Assembly: GCA_900466875.1 (NCBI GenBank)
Contig: UBNQ01000022.1
Location: forward strand, 1 to 64,000
Direction of reading: 5' to 3'
DNA length: 64,000 bases
From: Hyphomicrobiales bacterium
GTDB taxonomy: Bacteria > Pseudomonadota > Alphaproteobacteria > Rhizobiales > Rhizobiaceae
This document shows positions 47,283 to 56,544 of the stretch, piece by piece. The notes beneath the pieces were generated by a model, which made no database searches, was not told the origin of the DNA, and saw only the letters and a list, made by a program, of their open reading frames with translations. Made by a program: the position numbers and the translations under genes. Every line of letters begins with the position of its first letter. Positions within the stretch are counted from its first letter, which is position 1.

Positions 47283-47546
47283 CTATGCCGACCGTTTTTT
47301 CATGCGTTCAGCGTAACGCGCCTCATACTCTGCCATCACCTCCTCTATCGGCGTGCCGAGGCCCGCTTCCGACTCGGCGAGACCGCGGTCCAGCGCCGCA
47401 TTGAGTTCGGCAAGCCGCTGCTCCTTGATCTCCAGAAGCCTGACAGCCTCTTTCAGCGCGGCGTCACGGTTCTCGTAACGGCCGGACTTCACCAGCTCTT
47501 CGATATAGTCTTCCGGGTTTTTTCCGGGGCTTGCAGCGTCGCTCAT
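47283..47546 (-). CDS. parD: ParD-family antitoxin
   Basis: This 87-residue protein has KNPEDYIEELVKSGRYENRDAALKEAVRLLEIKEQRLAELNAALDRGLAESEAGLGTP, the ribbon-helix-helix ParD/CC2985 pattern followed by a toxin-binding helix. GGAG precedes the ATG at 47546. It should neutralise ParE and repress the operon. Confidence 0.85.
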   Translation of the reverse strand: MSDAASPGKNPEDYIEELVKSGRYENRDAALKEAVRLLEIKEQRLAELNAALDRGLAESEAGLGTPIEEVMAEYEARYAERMKKRSA

Positions 47547-47606
47547 GTCGGTTGCTCCAACTGCCTGAACGATATCAGCCGCTACGCAGGTTATCAATGT
47601 GGCGCA

Positions 47607-48116
47607 TCAGATCTTGGAGAGCTTCATCTCCATGCAGGTGAGGTCCAGCCAGCGGCCGAATTTTGTGCCGACCTCGGAGAATTTTCCGGCGATGCGGAAG
47701 CCGAGGGCGGTGTGGAGCGCGATGGAGGCTTCGTTCTCCGCTTCGATCGCGGCAATCATCACATGCACGCCGTTCGATGCGGCGCGGGCGATCAACTCTT
47801 CCATCAACTTGCGGCCGATACCATGGCCACGAAAGGACTTGTGGACATAGACAGAATGCTCGACCGTGAAGCGATAACCGTCAAAGGCACGCCAGTCGCC
47901 GTAGGATGCGTAACCGGCCACCTCACCATTCAGTTGGGCGACAAGAACGGGAAAATCCTTCGCCTTGCGGGCCTCGAACCAGGCGCGGCGGTTATCGATA
48001 TCCACCAGCGTCTCGTTCCAGATCGCAGTCGTGTTGGCAACCGCGTCGTTATAAATCTCCATGATGCCGTGCAGGTCGGCCTGGGCTGCATCGCGGATGA
48101 TCGGCGTATTGCTCAT
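47607..48116 (-). CDS. GNAT acetyltransferase, phosphinothricin acetyltransferase (Pat)-like
   Basis: This 169-residue protein matches the Pat/MnaT group: IRDAAQADLHGIMEIYNDAVANTTAIWNE, VAGYASYGDWRAFDGYRFTVEHSVYVHKSFRGHGIGRKLMEELI, LHTALGFRIAGKFSEVGTKFGRWLDLTCMEMKL. Members acetylate glufosinate-like or methionine-derivative amino groups; the natural substrate here is unknown. It lies 60 bases upstream of parD on the same strand. Confidence 0.88.
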   Translation of the reverse strand: MSNTPIIRDAAQADLHGIMEIYNDAVANTTAIWNETLVDIDNRRAWFEARKAKDFPVLVAQLNGEVAGYASYGDWRAFDGYRFTVEHSVYVHKSFRGHGIGRKLMEELIARAASNGVHVMIAAIEAENEASIALHTALGFRIAGKFSEVGTKFGRWLDLTCMEMKLSKI

Positions 48117-48213
48117 TGCATCTTACTCACTGCATCGTCCATCATACTGTAATTCCGTCCACCTTAGCAGACGCGACATACCTGCCGAGGTTCATCGGCG
48201 CTGTCCGGCATAG

Positions 48214-48885
48214 TCAGAGACCGCCACCGGCGAGGCTGAAACAGGTCATCACAGCTCCATAATGGACCGCGGCGGCGGCAACGACAAAACCGTGCCAGAT
48301 GGCGTTCTGGAACCGCAGCTTTTCCCAGACGTGGAAGATGACGCCGAGCGAGTAGATCAGTCCGCCGATGACGATCAGCGCCACGGTGACGGGGGGAAGA
48401 TATTGCGAGACCTCTTCCATCACCACGATGCCGCTCCAACCCATGGCCAGATAAAGCAGGATGGCGAGCCTGTCATACCGCCCGGGGAAAAGGCATTTCA
48501 AGGACACGCCGACAATGGCGGTGATCCAGATCGCCGCCAGCATTGTGGCGATCCAGGGATCGTGCGCGGCACCACGCTGAAGGAACGGCGTGTAGGTGGC
48601 CGCGATCAGGATGAAGATCGCCGAATGATCGAGACGGCGCAGGATCCATTTGGTGCGGGAATGCGGCCAGATATTGTAGGTGAAGGACACCGACAGGCAG
48701 AGGATCAGCCCGAGACCGTAAATCCACGCAGCGGCGATCTCGCCATAGCTCGACCAGACGGTGGCATAAAAGATCAGGGCAGTCGCGCCGATCAGGGCAA
48801 AAACGATGCCTATCCCGTGGACGATACCGTCCGCGATGATCTCATGAAGATCGTAACGCCGTCCGAAATTGAAAAACTCACTCAT
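48214..48885 (-). CDS. Hemolysin III (YqfA/HlyIII) family membrane protein
   Basis: This 223-residue protein has seven TM segments. Conserved family residues are in DLHEIIADGIVHGIGIVFALIGA, RRLDHSAIFILIAATYTPFL and IYSLGVIFHVWEKLRFQNAIWHGFVVAAAAVHYGAVM. The His residues in DHSAIF and HxxxxxAxxxHY are the predicted zinc/hydrolase site of the PAQR superfamily. The true function in bacteria is unclear. The start at 48885 gives the family N-terminus. Confidence 0.9.
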   Translation of the reverse strand: MSEFFNFGRRYDLHEIIADGIVHGIGIVFALIGATALIFYATVWSSYGEIAAAWIYGLGLILCLSVSFTYNIWPHSRTKWILRRLDHSAIFILIAATYTPFLQRGAAHDPWIATMLAAIWITAIVGVSLKCLFPGRYDRLAILLYLAMGWSGIVVMEEVSQYLPPVTVALIVIGGLIYSLGVIFHVWEKLRFQNAIWHGFVVAAAAVHYGAVMTCFSLAGGGL

Positions 48886-49022
48886 GCCAAAAATCGTCTC
48901 CGTCCGACGATAGAATGCTTGGCGCCGTTCGGGAACGCAAGACTTGCGCATCCCGAACGACCTCACATTCGGTTTCGGTCGGTAAGACCGCGATGTTTGC
49001 CTTCAAGCGCGAAGGCGAGAAT

Positions 49023-49433
49023 TCAGCGATCGATCAGGACCGAGCATTTGGCGTGGCGGACGACGCGGTCGGCGGTTGCACCGATGATGTAGTTGCTGAG
49101 ATCGGGAACATGCGAGGCGACGATGATGAGATCGGCCTTGGCTTCCTCGGCGGCGGCAAGGATTTCGCGTGCCGGTGCGCCCTGGCGGATTTCGATATCG
49201 GCCTTGACGCCCGCCTTGTCGCGCAGTTCGGTCAATTCGGCTTCGGCCGTCTTGCGCGCGTCGACGAGCATGTCGACCGAGAGATCCGAGACGACATAGG
49301 CAGGCAGTTCCTCGACGACGTTGATCATCAGGATGCGGCCACCGGTGGCAGACAGTTGTGCAGCCTGCTTCAATATGCGCTCGGCCTTTTCCGCCTGGGC
49401 GATATCGACCGCCACGAGGATCGTTTTGTACAT
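49023..49433 (-). CDS. Universal stress protein (UspA family)
   Basis: This 136-residue protein (MYKTILVAVDIAQAEKAERIL ... KADLIIVASHVPDLSNYIIGATADRVVRHAKCSVLIDR) has the ATP-binding G-x2-G-x(9)-S/T-like region degenerate (GATADRVVRHAKCSV). AAGGAG lies seven bases before the ATG at 49433. It is a cytosolic stress protein and stands alone. Confidence 0.92.
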   Translation of the reverse strand: MYKTILVAVDIAQAEKAERILKQAAQLSATGGRILMINVVEELPAYVVSDLSVDMLVDARKTAEAELTELRDKAGVKADIEIRQGAPAREILAAAEEAKADLIIVASHVPDLSNYIIGATADRVVRHAKCSVLIDR

Positions 49434-49638
49434 CTCAATCTCCTTCAACTAGGGGGCATTTTTTGCTCAGCTTACACCTGCCGCCTTGATTCGCATCAAG
49501 CTTCATCGTCCACTTTTGTCGAACGAAGCTTCTCCCATTTTTCGACTTTCGTGAACGATAAGGATCGGCGATATTTCGGCATCGCGGCTTTGCCGCCGCA
49601 GAGTTCTGCGGCCTCCAGACCCGCCCCGGAGATTATCC

Positions 49639-50505
49639 ATGAGCAATTCTTCTGAAGCAGCCTTTGCCCTGACACGCCCGGCCCATGTCGGTCGCGCGCA
49701 TCTGGTCGTCACCGATCTCGATAACGCGTCGAAATTCTATCAGGAAATCATCGGCCTTTCGGTGATGGACAAAAGCGCCAGCGGCGTGCTGCTCGGCGCT
49801 CACGGCCTGCCGCTGTTGCAGCTGACGACCGGCAATGGTGTTACCCGCGCGCCGCGTCAGGCGGCGGGCCTGTTCCACACCGCCTTCCTGATGCCGAACC
49901 GTTCGGAACTCGCCCATTGGCTGGCCAATGCCGCCCATAAGGGCGTAACGCTCGACGGCGCGTCGGATCATCTTGTCTCGGAAGCACTCTACCTTTCCGA
50001 CCCGGAAGGCAACGGCATCGAAATCTACCGCGACCGCACGCCGGACGAATGGACCTATTTCCCGGATGGCACGGTGCAGATGTCGACCGACCGGCTGAAC
50101 CTGCAGGCGCTTTACGATTCTGCTCCGCAGGCGGCGTGGAACGGCATGGCGCCGGGCACATCGGTCGGCCATATCCACCTTCAGGTCGGCGACATTCCGC
50201 AGGCTGACGCCTTTTATCGCGACGTACTGGGACTGAAGGTCATGGCCCGCTATCCGGGCGCGAGCTTCTTTGCGAGCGGCGGATATCACCACCATATCGC
50301 GGCGAACATTTGGAACAGCCGAGGAGCAAAGGCGCGGCAGGACAATATGACCGGCCTTTCTGATTACACCATACGCTTCAATGACAAGGATGCCCTGACC
50401 AAGGCCCTTGCGGCGCTGGAAACCCAGGAAATCGCCACGACCAGGACGGCCGAAGGCCATGCGCTGAAGGATCCATGGGGTATCGGCCTGACGCTTGCGG
50501 CTTAA
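49639..50505 (+). CDS. VOC-family extradiol dioxygenase (CatE-like)
   Basis: This 288-residue protein has two glyoxalase/VOC modules, the first from VGRAHLVVTDLDNASKFYQEIIGL, the second from VGHIHLQVGDIPQADAFYRDVLGLKVM. Metal ligands are His in GHIHLQV, His in GGYHHHIAANIW and a Glu near the C-terminus (RTAEGHALKDPWG). It matches Bacillus CatE-type catechol 2,3-dioxygenases in length and layout. A rhizobial substrate is not evident. Confidence 0.86.
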   Translation: MSNSSEAAFALTRPAHVGRAHLVVTDLDNASKFYQEIIGLSVMDKSASGVLLGAHGLPLLQLTTGNGVTRAPRQAAGLFHTAFLMPNRSELAHWLANAAHKGVTLDGASDHLVSEALYLSDPEGNGIEIYRDRTPDEWTYFPDGTVQMSTDRLNLQALYDSAPQAAWNGMAPGTSVGHIHLQVGDIPQADAFYRDVLGLKVMARYPGASFFASGGYHHHIAANIWNSRGAKARQDNMTGLSDYTIRFNDKDALTKALAALETQEIATTRTAEGHALKDPWGIGLTLAA

Positions 50506-50556
50506 GAGCTGTAATCCCTGACCTGCAGATATCTTACCAGAAAGCTAATAAACACT

Positions 50557-50584
50557 CGGCGTTCCGGAACCGGAGCGCCGTTTT
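50557..50584 (+). terminator. Rho-independent terminator after the VOC gene
   Basis: CGGCGTTCCGG pairs with CCGGAGCGCCG (one G-T pair, AA loop) and is followed by TTTT, 52 bases after the stop. Confidence 0.7.
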
Positions 50585-50622
50585 CGCGTTCTGTCGCAGG
50601 TTCGGGGCAATCAGGGCATATC

Positions 50623-51789
50623 ATGACAACGATCAGCGCGCGCGGCGGCGGCAAGCCGAAGAAGAATTTCGTGGATTTTTCATCGCGCAAGCGCGAGGCG
50701 TTCGCACTTGTCGAAGAAGAAGAGCTGGAAGCCGTCGAAAATGCCGTGCTCGGTCGCGAGGCGCTGGAAGTCGCCATGGCCTGGGCAGTGATCGGCATTT
50801 TCGCGATCGTGTTTTTCGCCATTCTTCATTACATGGCGCTGATCCTCATTCCCGTTACGCTTGCGGTCGTCGTGGGGCTCATCCTCGGGCTGGTCGCCGA
50901 CAAGCTCGGGCGCGCCGGCGTGCCGCGCTTCGGCATTGCGGTGATCCTTTCCTCGCTGGTTTTCCTCGTGCTGTTCGTGATCGCCAATGCGCTTGCCGAT
51001 CCGGTTGCGACGCTCATCCGGGAGGGGCCGAATTTCGTCGAGCGCTCCTACGACAGGCTCATGCCGTTCCTCGAAAGCCAGCACTGGCTGAACATTTCAC
51101 CGGCCACGTTCCAGACCGGCACGATGTCGATGGAGAAGCTGCTTGAAAATTCCACCAATATTCTCGGCGTCGTCACCGCAAGCCTGACGCCGGCCATCAT
51201 CCAGGGCATGATCTTTTTCGCCGCGTTGCTCCTGTTTCTCTATGGGCGGCTGAGGCTTCGCAAGACGATCATCATGGCGTTTCCGCGTCGCCGGCAGCGG
51301 CTCATCGCAATCCGCGTGCTGAATTCGATCGATCAGGTTCTGGGCTATTATTTTGCCACCGCAAGCGTGGTCTATTTCTGCCTCGGCATCGTGATGACGC
51401 TGATTGCCTATCTGTGCGGACTGAGCATGCCGGTGCTGTGGGGAATGTTCGCCTTTCTGTCGAGCTTCATCCCCTTTCTCGGCATCACGCTGATGACGAT
51501 CTCGGTGGCGATTGCCGGCATTCTGACCCATGACGCGATCATCCTGGCGCTGTTGCCGGCCTTCCTGTTCTTCACCGTGCATCTCGTCATGGAGAACCTG
51601 ATCTTTCCGGCGGTGATGGGTCGCCAGTGGGAGATCAATCCGTTCGTCGTTTTCCTGGCCATCCTGTTCTGGACCTGGATGTGGGGCGCTGTCGGCGCGA
51701 TGCTGGCGCTGCCGCTGTCGCTGATCCTGATGACGGTGCTGGCCGAACTGTTTCCCGAACGCAAGGCAACGCCGAACCTGCCGGGCTGA
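50623..51789 (+). CDS. AI-2E family transporter (PerM/YdgG-like)
   Basis: This 388-residue protein has a charged cytosolic N-terminus (~45 residues) and about eight TM segments: two early hairpins (LEVAMAWAVIGIFAIVFFAI, LILIPVTLAVVVGLILGLVAD) and a C-terminal block with the family motif LCGLSMPVLWGMFAFLSSFIPFLGITL and GRQWEINPFVVFLAILFWTWMWGAVGAMLALPLSLILMTVL. The family includes quorum-signal exporters and Na+/H+ antiporters. It is 44 bases upstream of the FAD oxidoreductase. Confidence 0.9.
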   Translation: MTTISARGGGKPKKNFVDFSSRKREAFALVEEEELEAVENAVLGREALEVAMAWAVIGIFAIVFFAILHYMALILIPVTLAVVVGLILGLVADKLGRAGVPRFGIAVILSSLVFLVLFVIANALADPVATLIREGPNFVERSYDRLMPFLESQHWLNISPATFQTGTMSMEKLLENSTNILGVVTASLTPAIIQGMIFFAALLLFLYGRLRLRKTIIMAFPRRRQRLIAIRVLNSIDQVLGYYFATASVVYFCLGIVMTLIAYLCGLSMPVLWGMFAFLSSFIPFLGITLMTISVAIAGILTHDAIILALLPAFLFFTVHLVMENLIFPAVMGRQWEINPFVVFLAILFWTWMWGAVGAMLALPLSLILMTVLAELFPERKATPNLPG

Positions 51790-51833
51790 GACTTGCCGCC
51801 CGGACCATTTCCAGAGATTCGAAAGACGCCGTA

Positions 51834-53087
51834 TTGAGCTCTTCAGACCTGAGTTTTCACGACACCGATCATGACGACCTGTCGACCGGCCGATCGCCCT
51901 GGGGCTACGTTATGGCGCCACCGGAGCGTCAGGTGCTGGCCGAAAGCATCAGGACGGACGTTGCCATCATCGGCGGCGGGATCACCGGATCGCTGATGGC
52001 GGAGCATCTGTCACGCCTCGGCCACAGCGTGGTCGTGATCGACCGCGAACAACCGGGCCTGGGCAGCACGCGGGCGAGTACCGCCATGCTGCAATGGGAA
52101 ACGGATTCGTCGCTGAGCGAACTTACCGATCTCTATGGTTTCGAGCGGGCGGCAAATGTCTACCGTCGCAGCCGCGCGGCGGTTGCGGGACTGACCGAGC
52201 TCGTGGCCGCGCATGGAATATCCTGCGCATTCCAGCCCCGCCCGACGCTCTATATCGCGGCTGGCGATGTCGGGGAAAAGGAACTGAGCGAGGAGCTTGC
52301 GTTGCGCCATCGCGCGGAACTTCCGGGCGCGCTGCTATCCTACACCTCGCTTCGCCGGGATTTCGGCTTCGATCGCGAGGCGGCGATCCTGTCGCCGGGG
52401 TCGGCAGAGGCCGATCCGCTGCTTTTGAGCTGGTCGCTGCTGCGGATCGCCGGAGGTAACGGCACGCGGATCATCGATGCCGATGCCGTCAATTTCCATG
52501 ACGAGGGCGGGCGGGTCCTCGTCGAGACATCCAGTCAGCATGTCATCGACGCCGGCCATGTGGTGCTCGCCACCGGATATGTGATGCCTCATTTCGTCAT
52601 GCCGGCATGTCACACGATATCGTCCAGCTTCGCGATCTCCACCGTGCGGCAGCAACCGGACCAGCTGTGGCCGGAGCGCGCGCTCGTGTGGGAAGCGTCG
52701 GAACCCTATCTCTACATGCGCACGACGGCGGACAACCGCATCGTCATCGGCGGCGAGGATGAGGAAATCGCCGACCCGCAGGTTCGCGACGCGATGCTGG
52801 CGGACAAGGTATTGCGGCTGCGGGAGAAACTCGCCCGAATATGGCCTGCAGCGAGTGCGGAGATTTCACATGCGTGGTGCGGCGCCTTCGGCGAGACCTC
52901 AGACGGACTGCCGCTAATCGGGCCTGTGCCCGGCGCCTCGAACATCTATGCCGCCTACGGTTATGGCGGCAATGGCATCACGTTTTCCTATCTTGCCTCG
53001 CGCATGATCGCGGCGATGATCTCGGGCGAAAAACAGGCATGGTTCGAGGATTTTGCGCTCGACCGGACCGTAAAATCTCAGTCGTAG
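51834..53087 (+). CDS. FAD-dependent oxidoreductase (DAO family)
   Basis: From TTG 51834 the product is 417 residues with an N-terminal dinucleotide fold (DVAIIGGGITGSLMAEHLSRLGHSVVVIDRE, GxGxxG near residue 45), STRASTAMLQWE, and a C-terminal DAO motif (AWCGAFGETSDGLPLIGPVPGASNIYAAYGYGGNGITFSYLASRMIA). It oxidises a secondary amine or amino acid of unknown identity. The alternative ATG at 51912 leaves only 12 residues before the FAD fold. Coding-like sequence (HDTDHDDLSTGRSPWG) before it supports the TTG. It overlaps the convergent DUF930 gene by 10 bases. Confidence 0.87.
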   Translation: MSSSDLSFHDTDHDDLSTGRSPWGYVMAPPERQVLAESIRTDVAIIGGGITGSLMAEHLSRLGHSVVVIDREQPGLGSTRASTAMLQWETDSSLSELTDLYGFERAANVYRRSRAAVAGLTELVAAHGISCAFQPRPTLYIAAGDVGEKELSEELALRHRAELPGALLSYTSLRRDFGFDREAAILSPGSAEADPLLLSWSLLRIAGGNGTRIIDADAVNFHDEGGRVLVETSSQHVIDAGHVVLATGYVMPHFVMPACHTISSSFAISTVRQQPDQLWPERALVWEASEPYLYMRTTADNRIVIGGEDEEIADPQVRDAMLADKVLRLREKLARIWPAASAEISHAWCGAFGETSDGLPLIGPVPGASNIYAAYGYGGNGITFSYLASRMIAAMISGEKQAWFEDFALDRTVKSQS

Positions 53088-53464
53088 AGGTAATATTTGT
53101 CCCAAAGATCGCGGGCGACCTTGGAGCCGATCGTGTAGTCGAAGGACAGGACTTTCAGGCCCGTATCGGCGGTCTCGCACTTGAACTTGAGCCGGTACCA
53201 ATCGCCTGCACTGCGGAAGACTGCTCCCGGTGCCTTCAGCTTGTTGCCGTCCTCGACCGTGTCGGAGAAGGTGTAGGCGATAACCTTGTCGGGGCGAAAC
53301 TCGCCGGTCTTGCGGATCTCGTTCATCGCCTCCATGTCGCAACGCTGCTCGCGGCGTTCATCCGGATCAAGGGCGTTCAACTGCCTCGTGACGCGCGCAT
53401 CCAGCGCGTGGGCCGCAGACGCGGAAAACAGGGCAAGAGCCATCACCGACAGCTGTTTCTTCAT
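53078..53464 (-). CDS. DUF930 family secreted protein
   Basis: This 128-residue protein has a signal peptide (MKKQLSVMALALFSASAAHA-LD) and a domain with paired cysteines (REQRCDMEAMNEI, LKFKCETADTG) and a C-terminal FDYTIGSKVARDLWDKYYLYD, the layout of the rhizobial DUF930 family. Periplasmic; function unknown. AGGGA precedes the ATG at 53464. Confidence 0.85.
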   Translation of the reverse strand: MKKQLSVMALALFSASAAHALDARVTRQLNALDPDERREQRCDMEAMNEIRKTGEFRPDKVIAYTFSDTVEDGNKLKAPGAVFRSAGDWYRLKFKCETADTGLKVLSFDYTIGSKVARDLWDKYYLYD

Positions 53465-53607
53465 GTGATCCCTACTCATATCGACTTGGATGGCGCGGAA
53501 ACTAGGAGACGTGCATTCGATTGACCACCAACCAAAAGGCGAAATACCATGATGTGAACAGACGAGGTGGTGAGCGGGGCGACAGATGCCAGAACAGACG
53601 CTTTCGG

Positions 53608-53829
53608 ATGCGAAGAGAGCAGATCAAGCTTCGCGCGACGTTTTTGAACAATATAGGTATCGGCATCATTCTGATCGGCGTGTTTACGCCGATCATCCGT
53701 GTTGCTTACGGTGAAATAAACCCGCAGATCAGTACGCTCTGGCTTGCCGCAGCGCCTACCGGTTGTTTTCTATTAGGCACTGCATTACATTTATCTGGAG
53801 GCTGGATCCCCAGAGGACTTGGCAAATGA
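53608..53829 (+). CDS. Small two-span membrane protein
   Basis: This 73-residue protein (MRREQIKLRATFLNNIGIGIILIGVFTPIIRVAYG ... LWLAAAPTGCFLLGTALHLSGGW) has two TM segments with short termini. The 'LRATFLNNIGIGI' start is a recurring pattern in small bacterial membrane proteins of unknown role. Its stop overlaps the next start (ATGA), so the two small proteins are coupled and may form a complex. Confidence 0.65.
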   Translation: MRREQIKLRATFLNNIGIGIILIGVFTPIIRVAYGEINPQISTLWLAAAPTGCFLLGTALHLSGGWIPRGLGK

Positions 53830-53954
53830 CCACCGAGCAGATCATCGCACTTGTAATGCCCGTTGTCGGAGTCGTCATAGCAATCAGCGTGGTTTATTGG
53901 CAAAGCTGGCGCGACGGCGTGCTGCCGAACCAGAAGCCGCGCGACAAGAAATAA
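53826..53954 (+). CDS. 42-residue single-span membrane protein
   Basis: MTTEQIIALVMPVVGVVIAIS is followed by VVYWQSWRDGVLPNQKPRDKK: one TM segment and a basic cytoplasmic tail, giving N-out/C-in topology. The ATG overlaps the TGA of the preceding two-span gene by four bases, which supports it as a real gene despite its length. Confidence 0.6.
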   Translation: MTTEQIIALVMPVVGVVIAISVVYWQSWRDGVLPNQKPRDKK

Positions 53955-54049
53955 CCCTTCCTTCCAGGCTCGAAGACCCGTAGCGGCTTGCCTCATCGCG
54001 CGCCGCAACCTATCTCTGGCACTCCTTCCTTTCATACCGGAGTGCTTCC

Positions 54050-56158
54050 TTGGCCCCCTCCCCCAAATTGCCTTTCGCCAACCTTCCCACAGCCCCCGTC
54101 GCGCCCAAGAAGCCGGTCAGCGACACCCGCCACGGCATTACCCGCACCGACGACTATGCCTGGCTGCAGGCCGATAACTGGCAGGCGATGTTCAAGGATC
54201 CGTCGATCCTCGACCCCGAGATCCGCAAGCATCTGGAAGCCGAAAACGCCTATATGGAAGCCGCACTCGGCGACACGGCGGAGCTTCAGAAGGCGCTATT
54301 TGCCGAAATGCGCGGCCGCATCAAGGAAGACGATTCATCCGTTCCGGTGAAGGACGGGCCGTTCGCCTATGGCTCGCTGTTCGTCACCGGCGGCGAGCAA
54401 CCGCATTATTTCCGCACCCCGCGCGACGGCGGCGACAAACAGACACTGCTGGACGGCGACAAGGAAGCGGCGGGCAAGGACTATTTCCGGCTTGCCGGCA
54501 TCGACCATTCGACCGATCATGCCCGCGGCATCTGGGGTTATGACGACAAGGGGTCGGAATATTTCACCCTGCGCATCCGAGATCTTACGACCGGCGAAGA
54601 CCTGCCCGACGTGATCGACAATACCGCCGGCGGCGGTGTGTGGGCGCCCGACGGCAAGAGCTTCTTCTATACGCTGCAGGACGAGAACCATCGTCCGTCT
54701 AAAGTCTTCCACCATATCGTCGGCGAGCCGCAGTCGGCCGACCGGCTGGTGTTCGAGGAACTGGATCCCGGTTTCTTCATGGGCGTCGGCGGCTCGCTGC
54801 TCGACGATTTCATCTATATCGACATCCACGACCACGAGACCTCGGAATACCGGCTGTTGTCCACCAAAGACCTGACGGCGGAACCACAGCTGGTGGCGGA
54901 GCGCGAAGAGGGTATCGAATATTCGATGACCGAGGGCGGCGACGTCTTCTACATCCTGACGAACGATGGCGATGCCAAGGATTTCAAGATCGTCGAGGCG
55001 CCGGTGTCCGCTCCGGGCAAGGAGAACTGGAAGGAGGTCGTGCCGCATGAGTCGGGCCGCCTGATCATCTCCCATATGGCCTATGCCCGCCACCTGATCT
55101 GGCTGCAACGCAGCCAAGGCCTGCCGCAGATCGTCATCCGCGACCGCCAGTCCGGCGAGGAACATGCTATCGCCTTCGACGAAGAGGCCTATTCGCTGGG
55201 GCTTTCAGGCGCCGCCGAATACGAGACGAACACGATCCGTTTTTCCTATTCGTCGATGACGACACCGACGCAGCTGTTCGACTACGACATGGTGACGCGC
55301 GAGCGGGTGCTGCTGAAGACGCAGGAAGTGCCGTCGGGGCATAACCCGGACGATTATGTGACCCGCCGCGTGATGGCGACGGCACATGACGGCGAACTGG
55401 TGCCCGTTTCGCTGCTCTATCGCAAAGACACGCCGCTCGACGGTTCGTCGCCCTGCCTGCTCTATGGCTACGGCGCCTATGGCATCACCATCCCTGCCTC
55501 GTTCTCGACCAATGCGCTGTCGCTTGCCGATCGCGGCATCGTCTACGCCATCGCCCATATCCGCGGCGGCAAGGACAAGGGTTTTGCCTGGTACGAAAAC
55601 GGCAAGATGGAGAACAAGCAGAATACGTTCAAGGACTTCATCGCGGCGGCCGATCATCTCGTCTCGACCGGGTTCACGTCATACGACCGGATCATCGCCG
55701 AGGGCGGCTCTGCGGGCGGCATGCTGATGGGTGCGGTCGCCAACATGGCACCGGAAAAATTCGCCGGCCTCATCGCCGCCGTGCCGTTTGTCGACGTGTT
55801 GAACACGATGCTCGACGACACGCTGCCGCTCACTCCGCCGGAATGGCCTGAATGGGGCAACCCGATCGAGTCTGAAGAAGAATATCGCTGGATCGCTGCC
55901 TATTCGCCTTACGACAACGTCACCGCCCGCGCCTATCCGCCGATCCTTGCGATCTCGGGCCTCACCGACCCACGCGTCACCTATTGGGAACCGACAAAGT
56001 GGGTGGCGAAGCTGCGCGACCACACGACCGGAACGGCGCCGATCCTGTTGAAAACCAACATGGCCGCCGGCCATGGCGGCAAATCGGGCCGCTTCCAGAG
56101 GCTTGAGGAGATCGCCTTCGAATACGCTTTCGCGATCAAGGTTGCGGCGAAGATGTAA
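54050..56158 (+). CDS. ptrB: Oligopeptidase B (S9A prolyl oligopeptidase family)
   Basis: This 702-residue protein has an N-terminal seven-bladed propeller and a C-terminal alpha/beta hydrolase with the catalytic Ser554 in EGGSAGGMLMG, Asp in GLTDPRVTYWEP and His in NMAAGHGGKSGR. DYAWLQADNWQ and HIRGGKDKGFAWYENGKMENKQNTFKDFI are typical of OpB, which cuts after basic residues in short peptides. The start is TTG after GGAG. It is a soluble cytosolic enzyme of normal length. Confidence 0.93.
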   Translation: MAPSPKLPFANLPTAPVAPKKPVSDTRHGITRTDDYAWLQADNWQAMFKDPSILDPEIRKHLEAENAYMEAALGDTAELQKALFAEMRGRIKEDDSSVPVKDGPFAYGSLFVTGGEQPHYFRTPRDGGDKQTLLDGDKEAAGKDYFRLAGIDHSTDHARGIWGYDDKGSEYFTLRIRDLTTGEDLPDVIDNTAGGGVWAPDGKSFFYTLQDENHRPSKVFHHIVGEPQSADRLVFEELDPGFFMGVGGSLLDDFIYIDIHDHETSEYRLLSTKDLTAEPQLVAEREEGIEYSMTEGGDVFYILTNDGDAKDFKIVEAPVSAPGKENWKEVVPHESGRLIISHMAYARHLIWLQRSQGLPQIVIRDRQSGEEHAIAFDEEAYSLGLSGAAEYETNTIRFSYSSMTTPTQLFDYDMVTRERVLLKTQEVPSGHNPDDYVTRRVMATAHDGELVPVSLLYRKDTPLDGSSPCLLYGYGAYGITIPASFSTNALSLADRGIVYAIAHIRGGKDKGFAWYENGKMENKQNTFKDFIAAADHLVSTGFTSYDRIIAEGGSAGGMLMGAVANMAPEKFAGLIAAVPFVDVLNTMLDDTLPLTPPEWPEWGNPIESEEEYRWIAAYSPYDNVTARAYPPILAISGLTDPRVTYWEPTKWVAKLRDHTTGTAPILLKTNMAAGHGGKSGRFQRLEEIAFEYAFAIKVAAKM

Positions 56159-56544
56159 GGCGCATACCGGCGTCAATTCGAGAACAACTCAAAGCGGGCC
56201 AGCATCCTGGCTGGCCCGAACCGATCCGATCGAAGGATTCTTTCGCTCGGACGATTCTGCGGACCATGCCTTTCAAGGCAGATCGAGACGGAAAAGAGCG
56301 CCGGTTCTGGCGATAATGTATCGCCGCACAAGTCGACTTCAGACAGCTTTCAGTTTTTTTCGACATCGACAGAGCTTGCCGATGACCGCGCAAGCTTGCG
56401 CTTTTACAGGCTTTTTTCGCGGCATCGAATAAGCACCTTGCCGCCTGTCAAGCCCTCCCGAGCGGCAGCCCGAAGCCGACGCAAGTTTCGCGCAAGGTTC
56501 CAGCGTTAACCAATCGTTAACCAACCTGTACGTGGACCAAAGCG
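56159..56544. other. Intergenic region downstream of ptrB
   Basis: 386 bases. It has a hairpin GGGCCAGC/GCTGGCCC at 56196-56217 without a T-run (weak terminator or processed end) and a CtrA-type box at 56506-56521. No gene seen. Confidence 0.45.
56506..56521. promoter_or_regulatory. CtrA-type box (TTAA-N7-TTAAC)
   Basis: TTAA 56506-56509, 7-base spacer CCAATCG, TTAA 56517-56520 then C: a full match to the CtrA consensus, 24 bases before the ATG of the small gene at 56545. Confidence 0.55.
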
